DNA from: CAYLLT01 sp964591605
GTDB lineage: Bacteria > Planctomycetota > Phycisphaerae > UBA1845 > PWPN01
Reading direction: 5' to 3'
Length of the DNA stretch: 42,142 nucleotides
Assembly (NCBI GenBank): GCA_964591605.1
Contig: CAZQEN010000016.1
Span: forward strand, 1-42,142
A model generated the notes under the pieces. That model did no database searches. It was given only the letters and a program-made list of their open reading frames with translations, and was not told the origin of the DNA. The position numbers were made by a program, and so were the translations under genes. Shown here piece after piece: positions 34,664-42,142 of the stretch; position 1 is the stretch's first letter, and each line of letters opens with the position of its first letter.

Positions 34664-36562
34664 TCACGGGCAGGGGCTACCGTAGGAGCCCAGCACGAGC
34701 AGATGGTCGTAGTATCCGACGAACCCATCCTGATTGACATCGGCGGCAGGGTTGTACTTCGGGTCGCCCAGCAGGGTGTTATAGGAGTACAGCACCCGGA
34801 GCCGATCCGCATAGCCGGTGAAGCCGTCGCCGTTAATGTCTGTAGGACAAGTGTTTAAGAGGGAGACCGGTCCGCCGGGCCCTGTCCGCAGCCTCATCAG
34901 CGGATCACCGATCACCACCTCGGTCCAGCTCAGATACGGTATGGCTGTAAATGCGGCCTCGACCAGGCTCAGGTCGCCAACCCCATCGCCGTCGTCGTCC
35001 CGCAGCAGGTTGGCGTACAGGTACTCGACCTGGACGATGGCATCCTGGCAGGGCTCGAGGGCATGGCCGATGGCGGCCGTGCCACCCATCTGGATGAATT
35101 CGGCGATTTTGGCCTGTGAGGTCGGGGTCTCCGTAAACATCGTGACGGCGTTGAAGCTCTCGATCGAGGTGAAAACGGCACCGGGAGCGCAGGGGAAGAG
35201 CGGCCCGCCGCCTGGCCCGCCGGTCATCAGGTAGGTGGCCGGACGACCGTCATTTCCATTGCGGCCGTAGGTCGTCAACCCGACGACCCCCGTCCCAGAG
35301 GGGAAGAACGGGTCGGAGCTGCTCATGATGCTCGTGGTGTCGTCCCATACCGCCGTCCCGCCGAAGGGAACGATCATGGGTTGTGCGCCGGTGGTCCCTG
35401 GGGCAGGGGCCAGCCCGGTCAGCCAGCTGAACAGGACGTCGTAATGATTGGCAGTCCCGCGGGGGCAATTTGAGCAACCTCGGTAGGATTCCTTCCCTGG
35501 AGGAACCGGCTTTGTCTCGAATGACAGGAACGTTGTTCCACCGGGGTAGTTGTAGGAGGTCGTCTGGGACAACTCCGAGGCGGCCGGCGGGGGCGTGCTG
35601 TCGATGACGAGGGCCGAAGTCGACGGACTATATCCCACAAAACGCGTGTGGGGTGGAGTGGGGTTGCTCACGGCCGCCGCCCGGTCGAGCATCTGCTTGA
35701 CGGCGAAAATCGGGTAGACGTTCGACACGTGGGGACCGTCAAGCCGGGCTACCAGGTAGATATCCGCAGGCGACATGATCCGCCCATTCGCTGAGCAACT
35801 GCAACTGTCATACCCACCTTCGATGTAGGCATGACCGCTGATCTTCCAGAGATTCCGCAGGTCCCACCGAAACTGGGTTCGTCGCGTCAGGATGTCGCGG
35901 ATGCCGCCCCACGACTTGATCGGGCTGCGATAGCCCTGATACGGATTGACGACACGATTCTTCAGGGGCACGCCGGGGCCGGCCGAGCCGGGGGTCAAGG
36001 CCGGATCGATCTGAAACAGGAACGCCAGCTCCGACTCGACCGAGGCGGCGTCGATGTTCACCCGGTTCGTGAGCACAAGGTTGGCGTCCGAGCCGGCAGG
36101 CGTAACGGCATTCGCATAGCTGGTCTGATTGGAGTCCTCGATGCGGTAGGGCATGCCCGCCGTCGTGATCAGGCAATAGATGCTGTTCACGAGGTTGTTG
36201 CTGATCAGGTGATTGCGGACCGGCGCAGCGATGAGCGTCTCAAACTGCGTGCGGGTGATGATCTCGTTGGCGGGTGTGGCGGTGAGCGAGGCGGAGTCGG
36301 GCAGGCCGCTGAGCGTCACCACCTGGTTGGCGGCGATGGCCGGGTAGTAACGCCGGTACAGGTCCGCCACCGACCGGCTGACCGGACTCGATCCGTTGAC
36401 GAGAATCAGCACGTCAGACGGACCCAACGGGTTCGGTGCGGCCAGCAGCCCCGACGGGCAGGCACAGGCAACCCAGGCCGCCAGGCAGGTCCGGATGACC
36501 ACTGTTCGGATAACGTCCTTCTCTCCCCTCCTCGCGGTTTCGAAACTCGTGTTGAATCGCAT
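34664..36562 (-). CDS. TIGR03790-like secreted protein with dockerin-like tail
   Basis: The protein has 632 residues. An export signal (TCLAAWVACACPSGLLAAP) is followed by NPLGPSDVLILVNGSSPVSRSVADLYRRYYP, read in parts, with ITRTQFETLIAAPVRNHL and YCLITTAGMPYRI. This is the pattern of TIGR03790, a family of unknown function that occurs with PEP-CTERM systems in planctomycetes and relatives. The C-terminus has two dockerin-like calcium loops (DINGDGFTGYADRL and DVNQDGFVGYYDHL). I chose the ATG at 36562; another in-frame ATG 6 codons earlier is possible. It is flanked on both sides by PEP-CTERM genes and ends in a strong terminator. Confidence 0.8.
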   Translation of the reverse strand: MRFNTSFETARRGEKDVIRTVVIRTCLAAWVACACPSGLLAAPNPLGPSDVLILVNGSSPVSRSVADLYRRYYPAIAANQVVTLSGLPDSASLTATPANEIITRTQFETLIAAPVRNHLISNNLVNSIYCLITTAGMPYRIEDSNQTSYANAVTPAGSDANLVLTNRVNIDAASVESELAFLFQIDPALTPGSAGPGVPLKNRVVNPYQGYRSPIKSWGGIRDILTRRTQFRWDLRNLWKISGHAYIEGGYDSCSCSANGRIMSPADIYLVARLDGPHVSNVYPIFAVKQMLDRAAAVSNPTPPHTRFVGYSPSTSALVIDSTPPPAASELSQTTSYNYPGGTTFLSFETKPVPPGKESYRGCSNCPRGTANHYDVLFSWLTGLAPAPGTTGAQPMIVPFGGTAVWDDTTSIMSSSDPFFPSGTGVVGLTTYGRNGNDGRPATYLMTGGPGGGPLFPCAPGAVFTSIESFNAVTMFTETPTSQAKIAEFIQMGGTAAIGHALEPCQDAIVQVEYLYANLLRDDDGDGVGDLSLVEAAFTAIPYLSWTEVVIGDPLMRLRTGPGGPVSLLNTCPTDINGDGFTGYADRLRVLYSYNTLLGDPKYNPAADVNQDGFVGYYDHLLVLGSYGSPCP

Positions 36563-36790
36563 GAGCCTGCCCCGGGGCATGAGGCAGTCAGGAGAAACCA
36601 GTCCGCTGGGAGCCAGCGTTCACACCTCACCTCCCCTTCGCGTGTCCGTCCCCGGATGCTGCCCGGAAAACGGACATGGCTCGGGACGCGCCGGTGCGGC
36701 GCTGGAGCTGATTGCTCCGTATGCTCTGCCCCTCCTCTCCATCGCGCGGCGATCAGGCCGCATTCTGCCTGTGTTTCGCGACATCCACTC

Positions 36791-37450
36791 CTACCGGCCG
36801 TGCGGACAACGCTGTGCTCGCGCCTCTGTTCCCTTGCGCCGCCGCGTGGACCGGACCGCCCATGCCAGTGCCGTCAGCATCGTGATTCCCATGGCGGGTT
36901 CGGGCACGACTTCGATGGTCACGGATGGGCCCGCGACCACCACGGCACTGCTGAAATCACTGAAGTCGAAGCTCCAGGGCTGAATCGGCGGAGCATCGAC
37001 AAATCCGTAGCTCACATCTCCCGGGCTCAGGCCCTTCACAGAGAAGAGGGCCAGCCGTGTTTCGCCCAGCGTGAACGGGGCCGACGGCAAAAAGCCGACG
37101 CCGCGGCTGAAGGCCCCGGACACCGGCGTGTTGTCGATGCCTTGCGGGTACGACGCGTCGCCGGTCGCCACATGGGCAAAGGTCTCCACGGTCACCGCGC
37201 CCGTGCCCGACGGGCTGAGATTGACCGAGTATCCCAGCACGTTCTCGGTCATGGGGCCGTCGCTGAGCGTCACCCACAGCTCTAAATTGAGCACCTCGTT
37301 GACATCAATCCGGGCATCCTGCTCGGCCGGTGACAGGCGAACGTCAAACTGGGCCGTCACCCCCAGTGCCGCCGAAGCCCAGATGCCCACGATTGCTGCT
37401 GCCGCGAGAGCTCCTCGGCTCCGGGCAGACCCTTCGCGCGAACTCTCCAC
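36791..37450 (-). CDS. PEP-CTERM sorting-domain protein
   Basis: The protein has 219 residues and starts with GTG, preceded by GAGAGAGG. The N-terminal hydrophobic stretch (GALAAAAIVGIWASAALG) is a signal peptide. The middle (FDVRLSPAEQDARIDVNEVL and following) resembles a cohesin-like or Ig-like beta sandwich, but I cannot assign it. The tail VVPEPAMGITMLTALAWAV followed by RSTRRRKG is a PEP-CTERM signal, with an unusually long basic end. It is on the same strand as the TIGR03790-like gene, 228 bases upstream of it. Confidence 0.78.
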   Translation of the reverse strand: MESSREGSARSRGALAAAAIVGIWASAALGVTAQFDVRLSPAEQDARIDVNEVLNLELWVTLSDGPMTENVLGYSVNLSPSGTGAVTVETFAHVATGDASYPQGIDNTPVSGAFSRGVGFLPSAPFTLGETRLALFSVKGLSPGDVSYGFVDAPPIQPWSFDFSDFSSAVVVAGPSVTIEVVPEPAMGITMLTALAWAVRSTRRRKGTEARAQRCPHGR

Positions 37451-37996
37451 CTCTCTCGCCTCCTCTCTCTCGCCTCGCGCAGCTCAGATAATGAACCGGA
37501 GCTGCTTTTCCTCCCCGGGGCTCATCGGCCCCACTCACGAAAACGGCACGAATCTGAAGACAGTGACGCCCTGGACTGATTGTGCAGAGCAATCGCCCCC
37601 TCAGTCCTGTGTGATTCACGGGAGTGTCCCAACGCAGAACGAGCGTTGGTGGACGTGGTCCTCCTGCCCTCCTGCGGGCGCCCTCGTGCCGGGCGCCCCA
37701 TCACACGAGCCGTTCGTGCATCCATCCGAGATGTTCGCGTATTCTAACGCTTCTGACAGGATGCGCCAACAAGAATCGATGTCAAGGGGAACGGGTGGTC
37801 CGTGACACGATTCGCGGGCCGGGGCGTCTGCCACGGGATCGGCGGCTCCGGATGAGGGGGCGGCGCAGTTCAGCCCGGCCGCGTTGACCGCAGGGGCGCG
37901 GGCGACTACACTGACCCGCGTTGACGTACGGTTTTCCGGCCGTCCGCACGATCAGGCCCCTGAAGAGCCGATAACGCCGAGGGGAGCGCCTGAATC
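37451..37996. other. Gene-free stretch before tRNA-Ile
   Basis: This 546-base stretch holds the divergent upstream regions of a PEP-CTERM gene and the tRNA-Ile gene. Apart from the tRNA promoter listed separately, no gene, repeat or 16S rRNA 3' end was seen. Confidence 0.6.
37884..37912 (+). promoter_or_regulatory. Probable promoter of tRNA-Ile
   Basis: A -35 TTGACC (37884-37889) and a -10 TACACT (37907-37912) are spaced 17 bases apart. Transcription would start near 37919, 78 bases before the tRNA. Confidence 0.6.
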
Positions 37997-38070
37997 GGGC
38001 TCGTAGCTCAGTTGGTTAGAGCGCGTCGCTGATAACGACGAGGTCACAGGTTCGACTCCTGTCGGGCCCA
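37997..38070 (+). tRNA. tRNA-Ile (anticodon GAT)
   Basis: 74 bases. The acceptor stem GGGCTCG/CGGGCCC has one G-U pair, the D arm is GCTC..GAGC, and the anticodon loop is CTGATAA with GAT at positions 34-36. The T arm is ACAGG TTCGACT CCTGT and the discriminator is A. CCA is not encoded. It normally sits next to tRNA-Ala in a 16S-23S spacer; here it stands alone. Confidence 0.97.
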
Positions 38071-38142
38071 TATCCCCCCGGAACACGGCCTAATCGCGTC
38101 CGACACCGCGGCCAGTCCCTCCGTGTCCCTTTTGGCTGATTC

Positions 38143-38156
38143 GTGATATAATTCAC
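38143..38156 (+). promoter_or_regulatory. cydAB promoter with CRP/FNR-like site over the -10 box
   Basis: An extended -10 (TGA then TATAAT, 38144-38152) without a good -35 lies about 175 bases before cydA. The same bases form GTGA-N6-TCAC (38143-38156), the core half-site pattern of CRP/FNR-family regulators. A regulator bound here would block RNA polymerase. Oxygen or redox control of cydAB is common; that this site provides it is inference. Confidence 0.5.
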
Positions 38157-38327
38157 AAACTTCGTGGCGTGGCCGTGCGCCCGTCGCCCGGTCTGGCGTT
38201 CCGGGCGACGCATGCCTCGTCTGGCGAATGCGCGGCCGCCGTGGACGGTTCCTCCGCTGCTCGCCACCTGGAACGTGGGGTGCCGTGAAGCGGGACCCCG
38301 GTGCCGCCCCGAATAAAGGAGGATCCT

Positions 38328-39680
38328 GTGGACATCCTGCCCGCTGCGCGCCTGCAGTTGTCGCTGTCTCTGGTGTTTCACATGATCTTCGCAGCCACCG
38401 GGATCGGGCTGCCGCTTCTGCTGGTGCTCGTGGAACGGCGGTATCTGCGTACCGGCAATACCCAGTACCTCCAGCTCGCCCGGAAGTGGTCGAAAGGGGT
38501 GGGTCTGCTGTTTGCGGTAGGCGCCATTTCCGGGACCGCTCTCTCGTTTGAACTCGGTCTGCTCTGGCCGCGGTACATGCAGGTGGCCGGCGGGGTGGTG
38601 GGTCACATCTTCGGCCTGGAGGGCTTCGCCTTCTTTGTGGAGGCGATTTTTATCGGCCTCTACCTGTACGGATGGGATCGGCTCAGCCCGAAGGCGCACT
38701 GGTGGTGCGGGGTGGTCATCGCCCTGAGCGGCTGCGTGAGCGGCATCCTGATTCTGGGCGTGAATTCGTGGATGCAGCTTCCCGTGGGGTTTCACATGGA
38801 CGCGGCCGGCAAGGTGATGGTCAGCGATCCCATCGCGATCTTCAAAAGGCCGGCGTGGGTGTACATGGCCGTTCATTCGACGCTCTCGTGCTACATGGCG
38901 GTTGGGTTCGCGGTGGCCGCGATCTACGCGATGGGCTGGCTCCGCGGCCGTCACGATCTGCCCACGCGGACGGGGCTTCTGCTGGGCATGGCCGTCGGGG
39001 GAGCAGCCGCGGTTGCCCAGCCGCTCAGCGGTGATCTGCTCGCCAAGTTCGTGTTCCGCACGCAGCCGGCCAAGTTCGCGGCGATGGAGGGCCAGTTTGC
39101 GACCCAGACGCGCGCCCCGCTTCGCCTGGGCGGGATCCCGGATGAGTCGGCCGGGCAGACCCGCTTTGCCATCGAGATCCCGGGCGGGCTCAGCTTTCTG
39201 GCCGCCCATGATGTCAACGCGGAGGTCCCCGGGCTGGATTCCTTCCCGCCGTCGGATCGCCCGCCCGTGGGCCTGACGCACCTGTCGTTCCAGGTCATGG
39301 TGATCCTGGGTCTCGCCATGCTGCTGGCGGCGGTCTGGTTCTGGTCATCCTGGTGGCGGAGGGGCGAAATGGCCTTGCAGAGCCGCTGGCTGCTGCGATG
39401 GGTGATGGCGTGCGGATTCTTCGGCTTTATCGCGCTGGAGGCCGGGTGGATGGTCACCGAGGTGGGCCGACAGCCCTGGGTCATTCAGCCCCGCGAGGGC
39501 TTTTACGCGGGGATGCGGACCGCCGAGGCGGTCACCACGGCCGCCGGCGTTCAACCCGTGTTTTTCGGCTTCACGGTCCTGTATATCCTCCTGGGGATGA
39601 CCGTGGTGCTGCTGTTGCGGGCCCTGGCGCGGAACGGGCATGACCGCGGCGCCCTGGAGGCGCAGGGTCTGACGATCTGA
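38328..39680 (+). CDS. cydA: Cytochrome bd ubiquinol oxidase subunit I
   Basis: The protein has 450 residues and is a multi-helix membrane protein. The family N-terminus is LQLSLSLVFHMIFAATGIGL, with the haem-ligand His in VFH. GLEGFAFFVEAIFIGLYLYG carries the conserved helix acidic residues, and the quinol-site segment GRQPWVIQPREG lies near 385. The Q-loop is short compared with E. coli CydA (522 residues). With subunit II it oxidises quinol and reduces O2 to water with high affinity. The start is GTG, because AGGAGG lies 5 bases before it and MDILPAARLQ matches the family. It is in an operon with cydB. Confidence 0.95.
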   Translation: MDILPAARLQLSLSLVFHMIFAATGIGLPLLLVLVERRYLRTGNTQYLQLARKWSKGVGLLFAVGAISGTALSFELGLLWPRYMQVAGGVVGHIFGLEGFAFFVEAIFIGLYLYGWDRLSPKAHWWCGVVIALSGCVSGILILGVNSWMQLPVGFHMDAAGKVMVSDPIAIFKRPAWVYMAVHSTLSCYMAVGFAVAAIYAMGWLRGRHDLPTRTGLLLGMAVGGAAAVAQPLSGDLLAKFVFRTQPAKFAAMEGQFATQTRAPLRLGGIPDESAGQTRFAIEIPGGLSFLAAHDVNAEVPGLDSFPPSDRPPVGLTHLSFQVMVILGLAMLLAAVWFWSSWWRRGEMALQSRWLLRWVMACGFFGFIALEAGWMVTEVGRQPWVIQPREGFYAGMRTAEAVTTAAGVQPVFFGFTVLYILLGMTVVLLLRALARNGHDRGALEAQGLTI

Positions 39681-39740
39681 GCCGACGGACCGTGGCGCGC
39701 ACAGATCGAACCTGAGACCACTGACAACGGACGATCAAGC

Positions 39741-40826
39741 ATGACAGACACCGCCTGGATCTATCTGGCAGCCGGCATCGCGCTCGTGGGGCTCGTCGCG
39801 TACGTCATCCTCGGCGGCGCGGACTTTGGCGGGGGGGTATGGGATCTTCTGGCCACCGGGCCGCGCAAGCGTGCCCAGCGGGCGGCGATCGCCCGTGCCA
39901 TGGGCCCGGTGTGGGAGGCCAATCACGTCTGGCTGGTCTTCGTGATCGTTGTGCTGTTCACCTGCTTCCCCAACGGCTACGGTGCGATCGGTACGGCGCT
40001 GTTTGTTCCCTTTCACCTGGCCCTCGTCGGGATCATGCTTCGTGGAGCCTCCTTCGTATTCCGAAGCCATTTTGCCGCCTCGGGCGCAGCACAGGAGGAT
40101 GGCCGCGCGGGCAGGCCGGGGCCGCCGCGCGCCGATGACGCCGAGCTCCCGCAGGATCCCCGCGCGTGGTGGGGCCTGGTCTTTGGCATTGCATCGGTGA
40201 TCTCTCCGGTGCTGCTGGGCGCGGCGTTCGGGGCGGTGACCAGCGGTGACGTGCGGATCAGCGCTGCCGGCGTGGTCAGCGTTTCGGACCGGCTTCCGTG
40301 GCTGAGCGGCTATGCCCTGGGCTGCGGCCTGCTCGCGCTCGCGACGTGCGCATACCTGGCGGCGGTGTATCTGACGGCGGAGACCGCCGGACCACTCCGC
40401 GAGGATTTTCGCTATCGCGCGATCGTGTCCGGCAGCATCACCGCCGCACTCGCGGCGCTGGTCCTGCTGCTGGCCTGGAATGAGGCGAACTGGTTCTTCC
40501 GGCAGCTCATCGCGCCGCGATCGTGGCCGGTGCTGGGGGCCGGGCTGGTGTTCTTTGCCCTGTCCGCATGGGCCGTTTTCGGGCGGCGCTACGGTTGGGC
40601 GCGGGTGTTCGCCGCGGGCGAGATCGTTCTGCTCCTGATGGGATGGGCGATCGCCCATCAGCCCTATCTGGTGTACCCCGACCTGACGCTGGAGCAGGCG
40701 GCCGGACCTCTGGCGACCATCCGGTTCCTGATTCTGGCGCTGCCCGTGGGAGCACTGGTGCTTGTTCCATCCCTGTGGTTGCTGTTCCGGGTCTTCAAGA
40801 CGAGGGCTTCGCCGGGGGCCTCTTGA
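39741..40826 (+). CDS. cydB: Cytochrome bd ubiquinol oxidase subunit II
   Basis: The protein has 361 residues, close to the family norm. Hydrophobic helices run throughout. The conserved N-terminal half includes VILGGADFGGGVWDLLA and MGPVWEANHVWLVFVIVVLF (residues about 20-75), followed by PFHLALVGIMLRGASFVFR. An Asp/Arg-rich loop of about 30 residues near 118-140 is longer than usual. It stabilises subunit I and the haem-bearing complex. The ATG is 60 bases after the cydA stop. No clear terminator follows. Confidence 0.95.
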   Translation: MTDTAWIYLAAGIALVGLVAYVILGGADFGGGVWDLLATGPRKRAQRAAIARAMGPVWEANHVWLVFVIVVLFTCFPNGYGAIGTALFVPFHLALVGIMLRGASFVFRSHFAASGAAQEDGRAGRPGPPRADDAELPQDPRAWWGLVFGIASVISPVLLGAAFGAVTSGDVRISAAGVVSVSDRLPWLSGYALGCGLLALATCAYLAAVYLTAETAGPLREDFRYRAIVSGSITAALAALVLLLAWNEANWFFRQLIAPRSWPVLGAGLVFFALSAWAVFGRRYGWARVFAAGEIVLLLMGWAIAHQPYLVYPDLTLEQAAGPLATIRFLILALPVGALVLVPSLWLLFRVFKTRASPGAS

Positions 40827-40994
40827 CCGTTCGGAGCAGAAAAACTGGCCCGCCGGGGGTCTTCCGGCCGAAAAGCATGGGGTGGGGCAGCGACTGCGTT
40901 CGCCTGGTCGTTTTGTAAGTCATTAAGGGACAGAATATTACGGTTGTGATCGCCCGGTGGCCGCCGACTGGCCGGACGACTACAATCGATCACA

Positions 40995-41022
40995 TTGACA
41001 AGCAGGCGAGGACGAGTAAACT
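40995..41022 (+). promoter_or_regulatory. Strong promoter upstream of a small transcript
   Basis: A consensus -35 TTGACA (40995-41000) and a -10 TAAACT (41017-41022) are spaced 16 bases apart. The transcription start would be near 41029. No protein gene follows before tRNA-Ala. Confidence 0.65.
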
Positions 41023-41028
41023 ACGGGC

Positions 41029-41209
41029 ATCGCAAGGGCAGTTCTGTCCGTCGGCACAGCCCGTTTGAGGCCCAGGCCGACATCAGCACAAGGAAAGGCC
41101 TTTTGCAGAACGAGGCGACTCGCGACATTCCGGGTGTAGTGACGTAGCTGGCATCGGCCGGTTCGGCTGGAAGTGACTGAACCGTCGGCCTGTGGCTGGC
41201 GGTTTTTTT
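41029..41209 (+). ncRNA. Candidate small RNA or attenuated leader (about 180 nt)
   Basis: A consensus promoter (40995-41022) and a strong terminator (41180-41209) bracket about 180 bases without an open reading frame. Internal stems are visible: GTCGGC (41050-41055) can pair with GCCGAC (41076-41081), and CGGCC/GGCTG form a hairpin around 41155. GGCCGAC (41075-41081) is also complementary to GTCGGCC (41184-41190) in the terminator's left arm. An alternative fold that opens the terminator is therefore possible. I could not match it to 6S, SRP or tmRNA. It could be a free small RNA or the leader of tRNA-Ala (41286). With cydB ending at 40826, this is the only content I see in 40827-41285. Confidence 0.5.
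41180..41209 (+). terminator. Intrinsic terminator upstream of tRNA-Ala
   Basis: The arm AACCGTCGGC (41180-41189) pairs over all 10 positions (two G-U) with GCTGGCGGTT (41195-41204). The loop has 5 bases. The T-run, which begins within the right arm, is 7 long. Confidence 0.85.
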
Positions 41210-41285
41210 GTCGGCCGACGTTTTGCGGCCCGGGCCGAGCTTCACGGTTGCGAGCTTTTTCCCGGCAGGCCGCGGCCGATTTCGA

Positions 41286-41358
41286 GGGGCCGTAGCTCAA
41301 CTGGGAGAGCGCCTGGTTTGCAACCAGGAGGTTGGCGGTTCGAGCCCGCTCGGCTCCA
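41286..41358 (+). tRNA. tRNA-Ala (anticodon TGC)
   Basis: 73 bases. The acceptor is GGGGCCG/CGGCTCC, the D arm GCTC..GAGC, and the anticodon stem CCTGG/CCAGG with loop TTTGCAA (TGC at 34-36). The T arm is GGCGG TTCGAGC CCGCT and the discriminator is A. CCA is not encoded. It lies about 600 bases before the 23S gene and downstream of a terminator, with no clear promoter in the 76 bases between. Confidence 0.97.
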
Positions 41359-41449
41359 CTCGTTCCCGACGCAGTCCAGGATGGTGGACGTGTCGGGAAA
41401 CGCTCGACGCGAGGCGCCGAGAAAAGTAAAAATCGTGGGCCCGGTGCCC

Positions 41450-41477
41450 TTGACTCCTTCGGGAAAAGGGCTATATT
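41450..41477 (+). promoter_or_regulatory. Promoter for the 23S rRNA transcript
   Basis: A -35 TTGACT (41450-41455) and a -10 TATATT (41472-41477), 16 bases apart, lie downstream of tRNA-Ala. It predicts a leader of about 480 bases before 23S. Apart from this promoter and the two sites below, the 41359-41962 stretch holds no gene. Confidence 0.75.
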
Positions 41478-41652
41478 AGCTGGGCTCCGGGAAACATCAG
41501 CGAAAACATTCGCTGAGCCGGCCGCAGGCGCGAGACGGGAGGCCGGCCCCGGGGACGAACGGCGATCCGGACTGAAGGGACAGCGGTTTCCGATCCGATG
41601 GGCTCGATGCGTCGAGTTCGCCGGACCGGGAATCGACACAACGGTTTCCGGG

Positions 41653-41663
41653 GATCTTTGACA
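41653..41663 (+). promoter_or_regulatory. boxA-like antitermination site
   Basis: GATCTTTGACA resembles the boxA sequences found in rRNA leaders and 16S-23S spacers, where NusB/NusE load antitermination factors. It is 300 bases before 23S. Confidence 0.5.
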
Positions 41664-41887
41664 ATCGGATAGGCAAGGCAAGTCTGGCGGCCTGTGCTGC
41701 GGGCACAGAGCCGGGCAGACGTTGCAGGTAGTGGCATCACCACACAAAGTTCGATTCTTCGAGCGCGGAAGAGTCGGCGGGGAGCGATCCCTTCCGATGA
41801 TTCCGATTTCGGCATGACGCGTCAACTCAGCGCGTCAGACGCATCAAATGCGTCAAGGTGCTTTGACGTGCGGATGAAAGATGTCTG

Positions 41888-41940
41888 TAGGGTGGGCTCC
41901 GCCCACCATTGGGCTTCGAAGGTGGGCAGAGCCCGCCCTA
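41888..41940. repeat. Inverted-repeat element in the 23S leader
   Basis: Twenty-base arms (41888-41907, TAGGGTGGGCTCCGCCCACC; 41921-41940, its complement with two differences) surround a 13-base loop. The hairpin lies 22 bases before the 23S 5' end. It has the look of a dispersed palindrome. A second hairpin, GACGCAT/ATGCGTC, is at 41838-41854. Confidence 0.75.
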
Positions 41941-41962
41941 CGGGACAGCCTGTCATCCATGC

Positions 41963-42142
41963 GATCAAGCTACTAAGGGTGCATGGAGGATGCCTAGGCG
42001 TCGAGAGGCGATGAAGGACGTGGTAGCCTGCGAAAAGCTCCGGGGAGTTGGCAAACAAGCGTTGATCCGGAGATGTCCGAATGGGGAAACCCGGCATCAC
42101 TGGATTCCAGATGGTGTCACGGCCGGATGAATGCATAGTCCG
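41963..42142 (+). rRNA. 23S ribosomal RNA, 5' end (cut off by window edge)
   Basis: The sequence follows the conserved start of 23S rRNA: AAGCTACTAAGGGTGCATGG, GGATGCCTAGGCG, GAGGCGATGAAGGACGTGGT, and GAATGGGGAAACCC. The exact 5' end is placed by similarity to the E. coli GGTTAAGC start. About 180 bases are present. There is no 16S gene on the window side, only tRNA-Ala 604 bases upstream. Confidence 0.95.

Noticed and set aside
35831..37285. Plus-strand open frame across the TIGR03790-like gene
   Set aside because: Low-complexity Arg-rich product; both minus-strand genes it covers have signal peptides and family motifs.
37451..37996. 16S rRNA 3' end upstream of tRNA-Ile
   Set aside because: The anti-Shine-Dalgarno 3' end is not present; the stretch leads into a PEP-CTERM gene on the other strand.
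38016..39281. Open frame antisense to cydA that overlaps tRNA-Ile
   Set aside because: It would include the reverse of the tRNA gene, and CydA motifs are unmistakable on the plus strand.
41029..41209. 6S RNA or SRP RNA
   Set aside because: The 5' and 3' ends do not form the closing stem of 6S, and the SRP core motif (GGUCAGG..GGAAGCAGCC type) is missing.

Overview
The window is GC-rich and reads as chromosomal DNA of a planctomycete, most likely class Phycisphaerae. This placement is an inference. It rests on several things seen together: proteins ending in VPEP-type PEP-CTERM sorting tails, dockerin-like and thrombospondin-3-like calcium-binding tails, a TIGR03790-type protein, an EpsI-like protein, LPS-type envelope genes, unlinked rRNA/tRNA genes, and dispersed heptanucleotide repeats that run in frame through housekeeping genes. 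No CRISPR array, phage module or transposase was seen.

Layout. 1-5.7 kb: a left-truncated Gfo/Idh/MocA oxidoreductase with a Tat-type signal, a large secreted protein with TSP3 and dockerin-like tails, an Rnl2-like RNA ligase, a HigBA toxin-antitoxin pair with a clear promoter/operator, and a Nudix hydrolase. 6.2-13 kb: a NeuD-type acyltransferase, an EpsI-like protein and a 1608-residue TPR protein. 13-16.6 kb: cobalamin-dependent methionine synthase (metH) carrying two repeat insertions. 16.8-21.6 kb: an envelope group on the plus strand (OmpH/Skp-like chaperone, WaaP-like kinase, GT4 glycosyltransferase, PlsY, PpiC-type lipoprotein isomerase) followed by a decayed partial copy of the PpiC tail.

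22-28.4 kb: six minus-strand genes in a row, all with export signals. They are an intact DUF1460 amidase-like protein, a frameshifted DUF1460 paralogue that has lost its catalytic Cys and His, a Cys-rich secreted protein, and three tandem copies of an unrecognised family. I consider this the best candidate for an undescribed system. 28.7-32.5 kb: mutS, also with repeat insertions, and a fatty-acid desaturase. 32.8-37.5 kb: three PEP-CTERM proteins and a TIGR03790/dockerin protein.

38-42 kb: tRNA-Ile(GAT), cydAB, a probable small RNA or attenuated leader ending in a strong terminator, tRNA-Ala(TGC), and the 5' end of 23S rRNA behind its own promoter. The tRNA-Ile and tRNA-Ala normally found side by side in a 16S-23S spacer are here separated by cydAB, and no 16S gene is visible.

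Several long open frames antisense to metH, mutS, cydA and the TPR gene are byproducts of high GC and are not annotated. Gene starts were moved to internal codons where a ribosome binding site, signal peptide or family N-terminus supported it.
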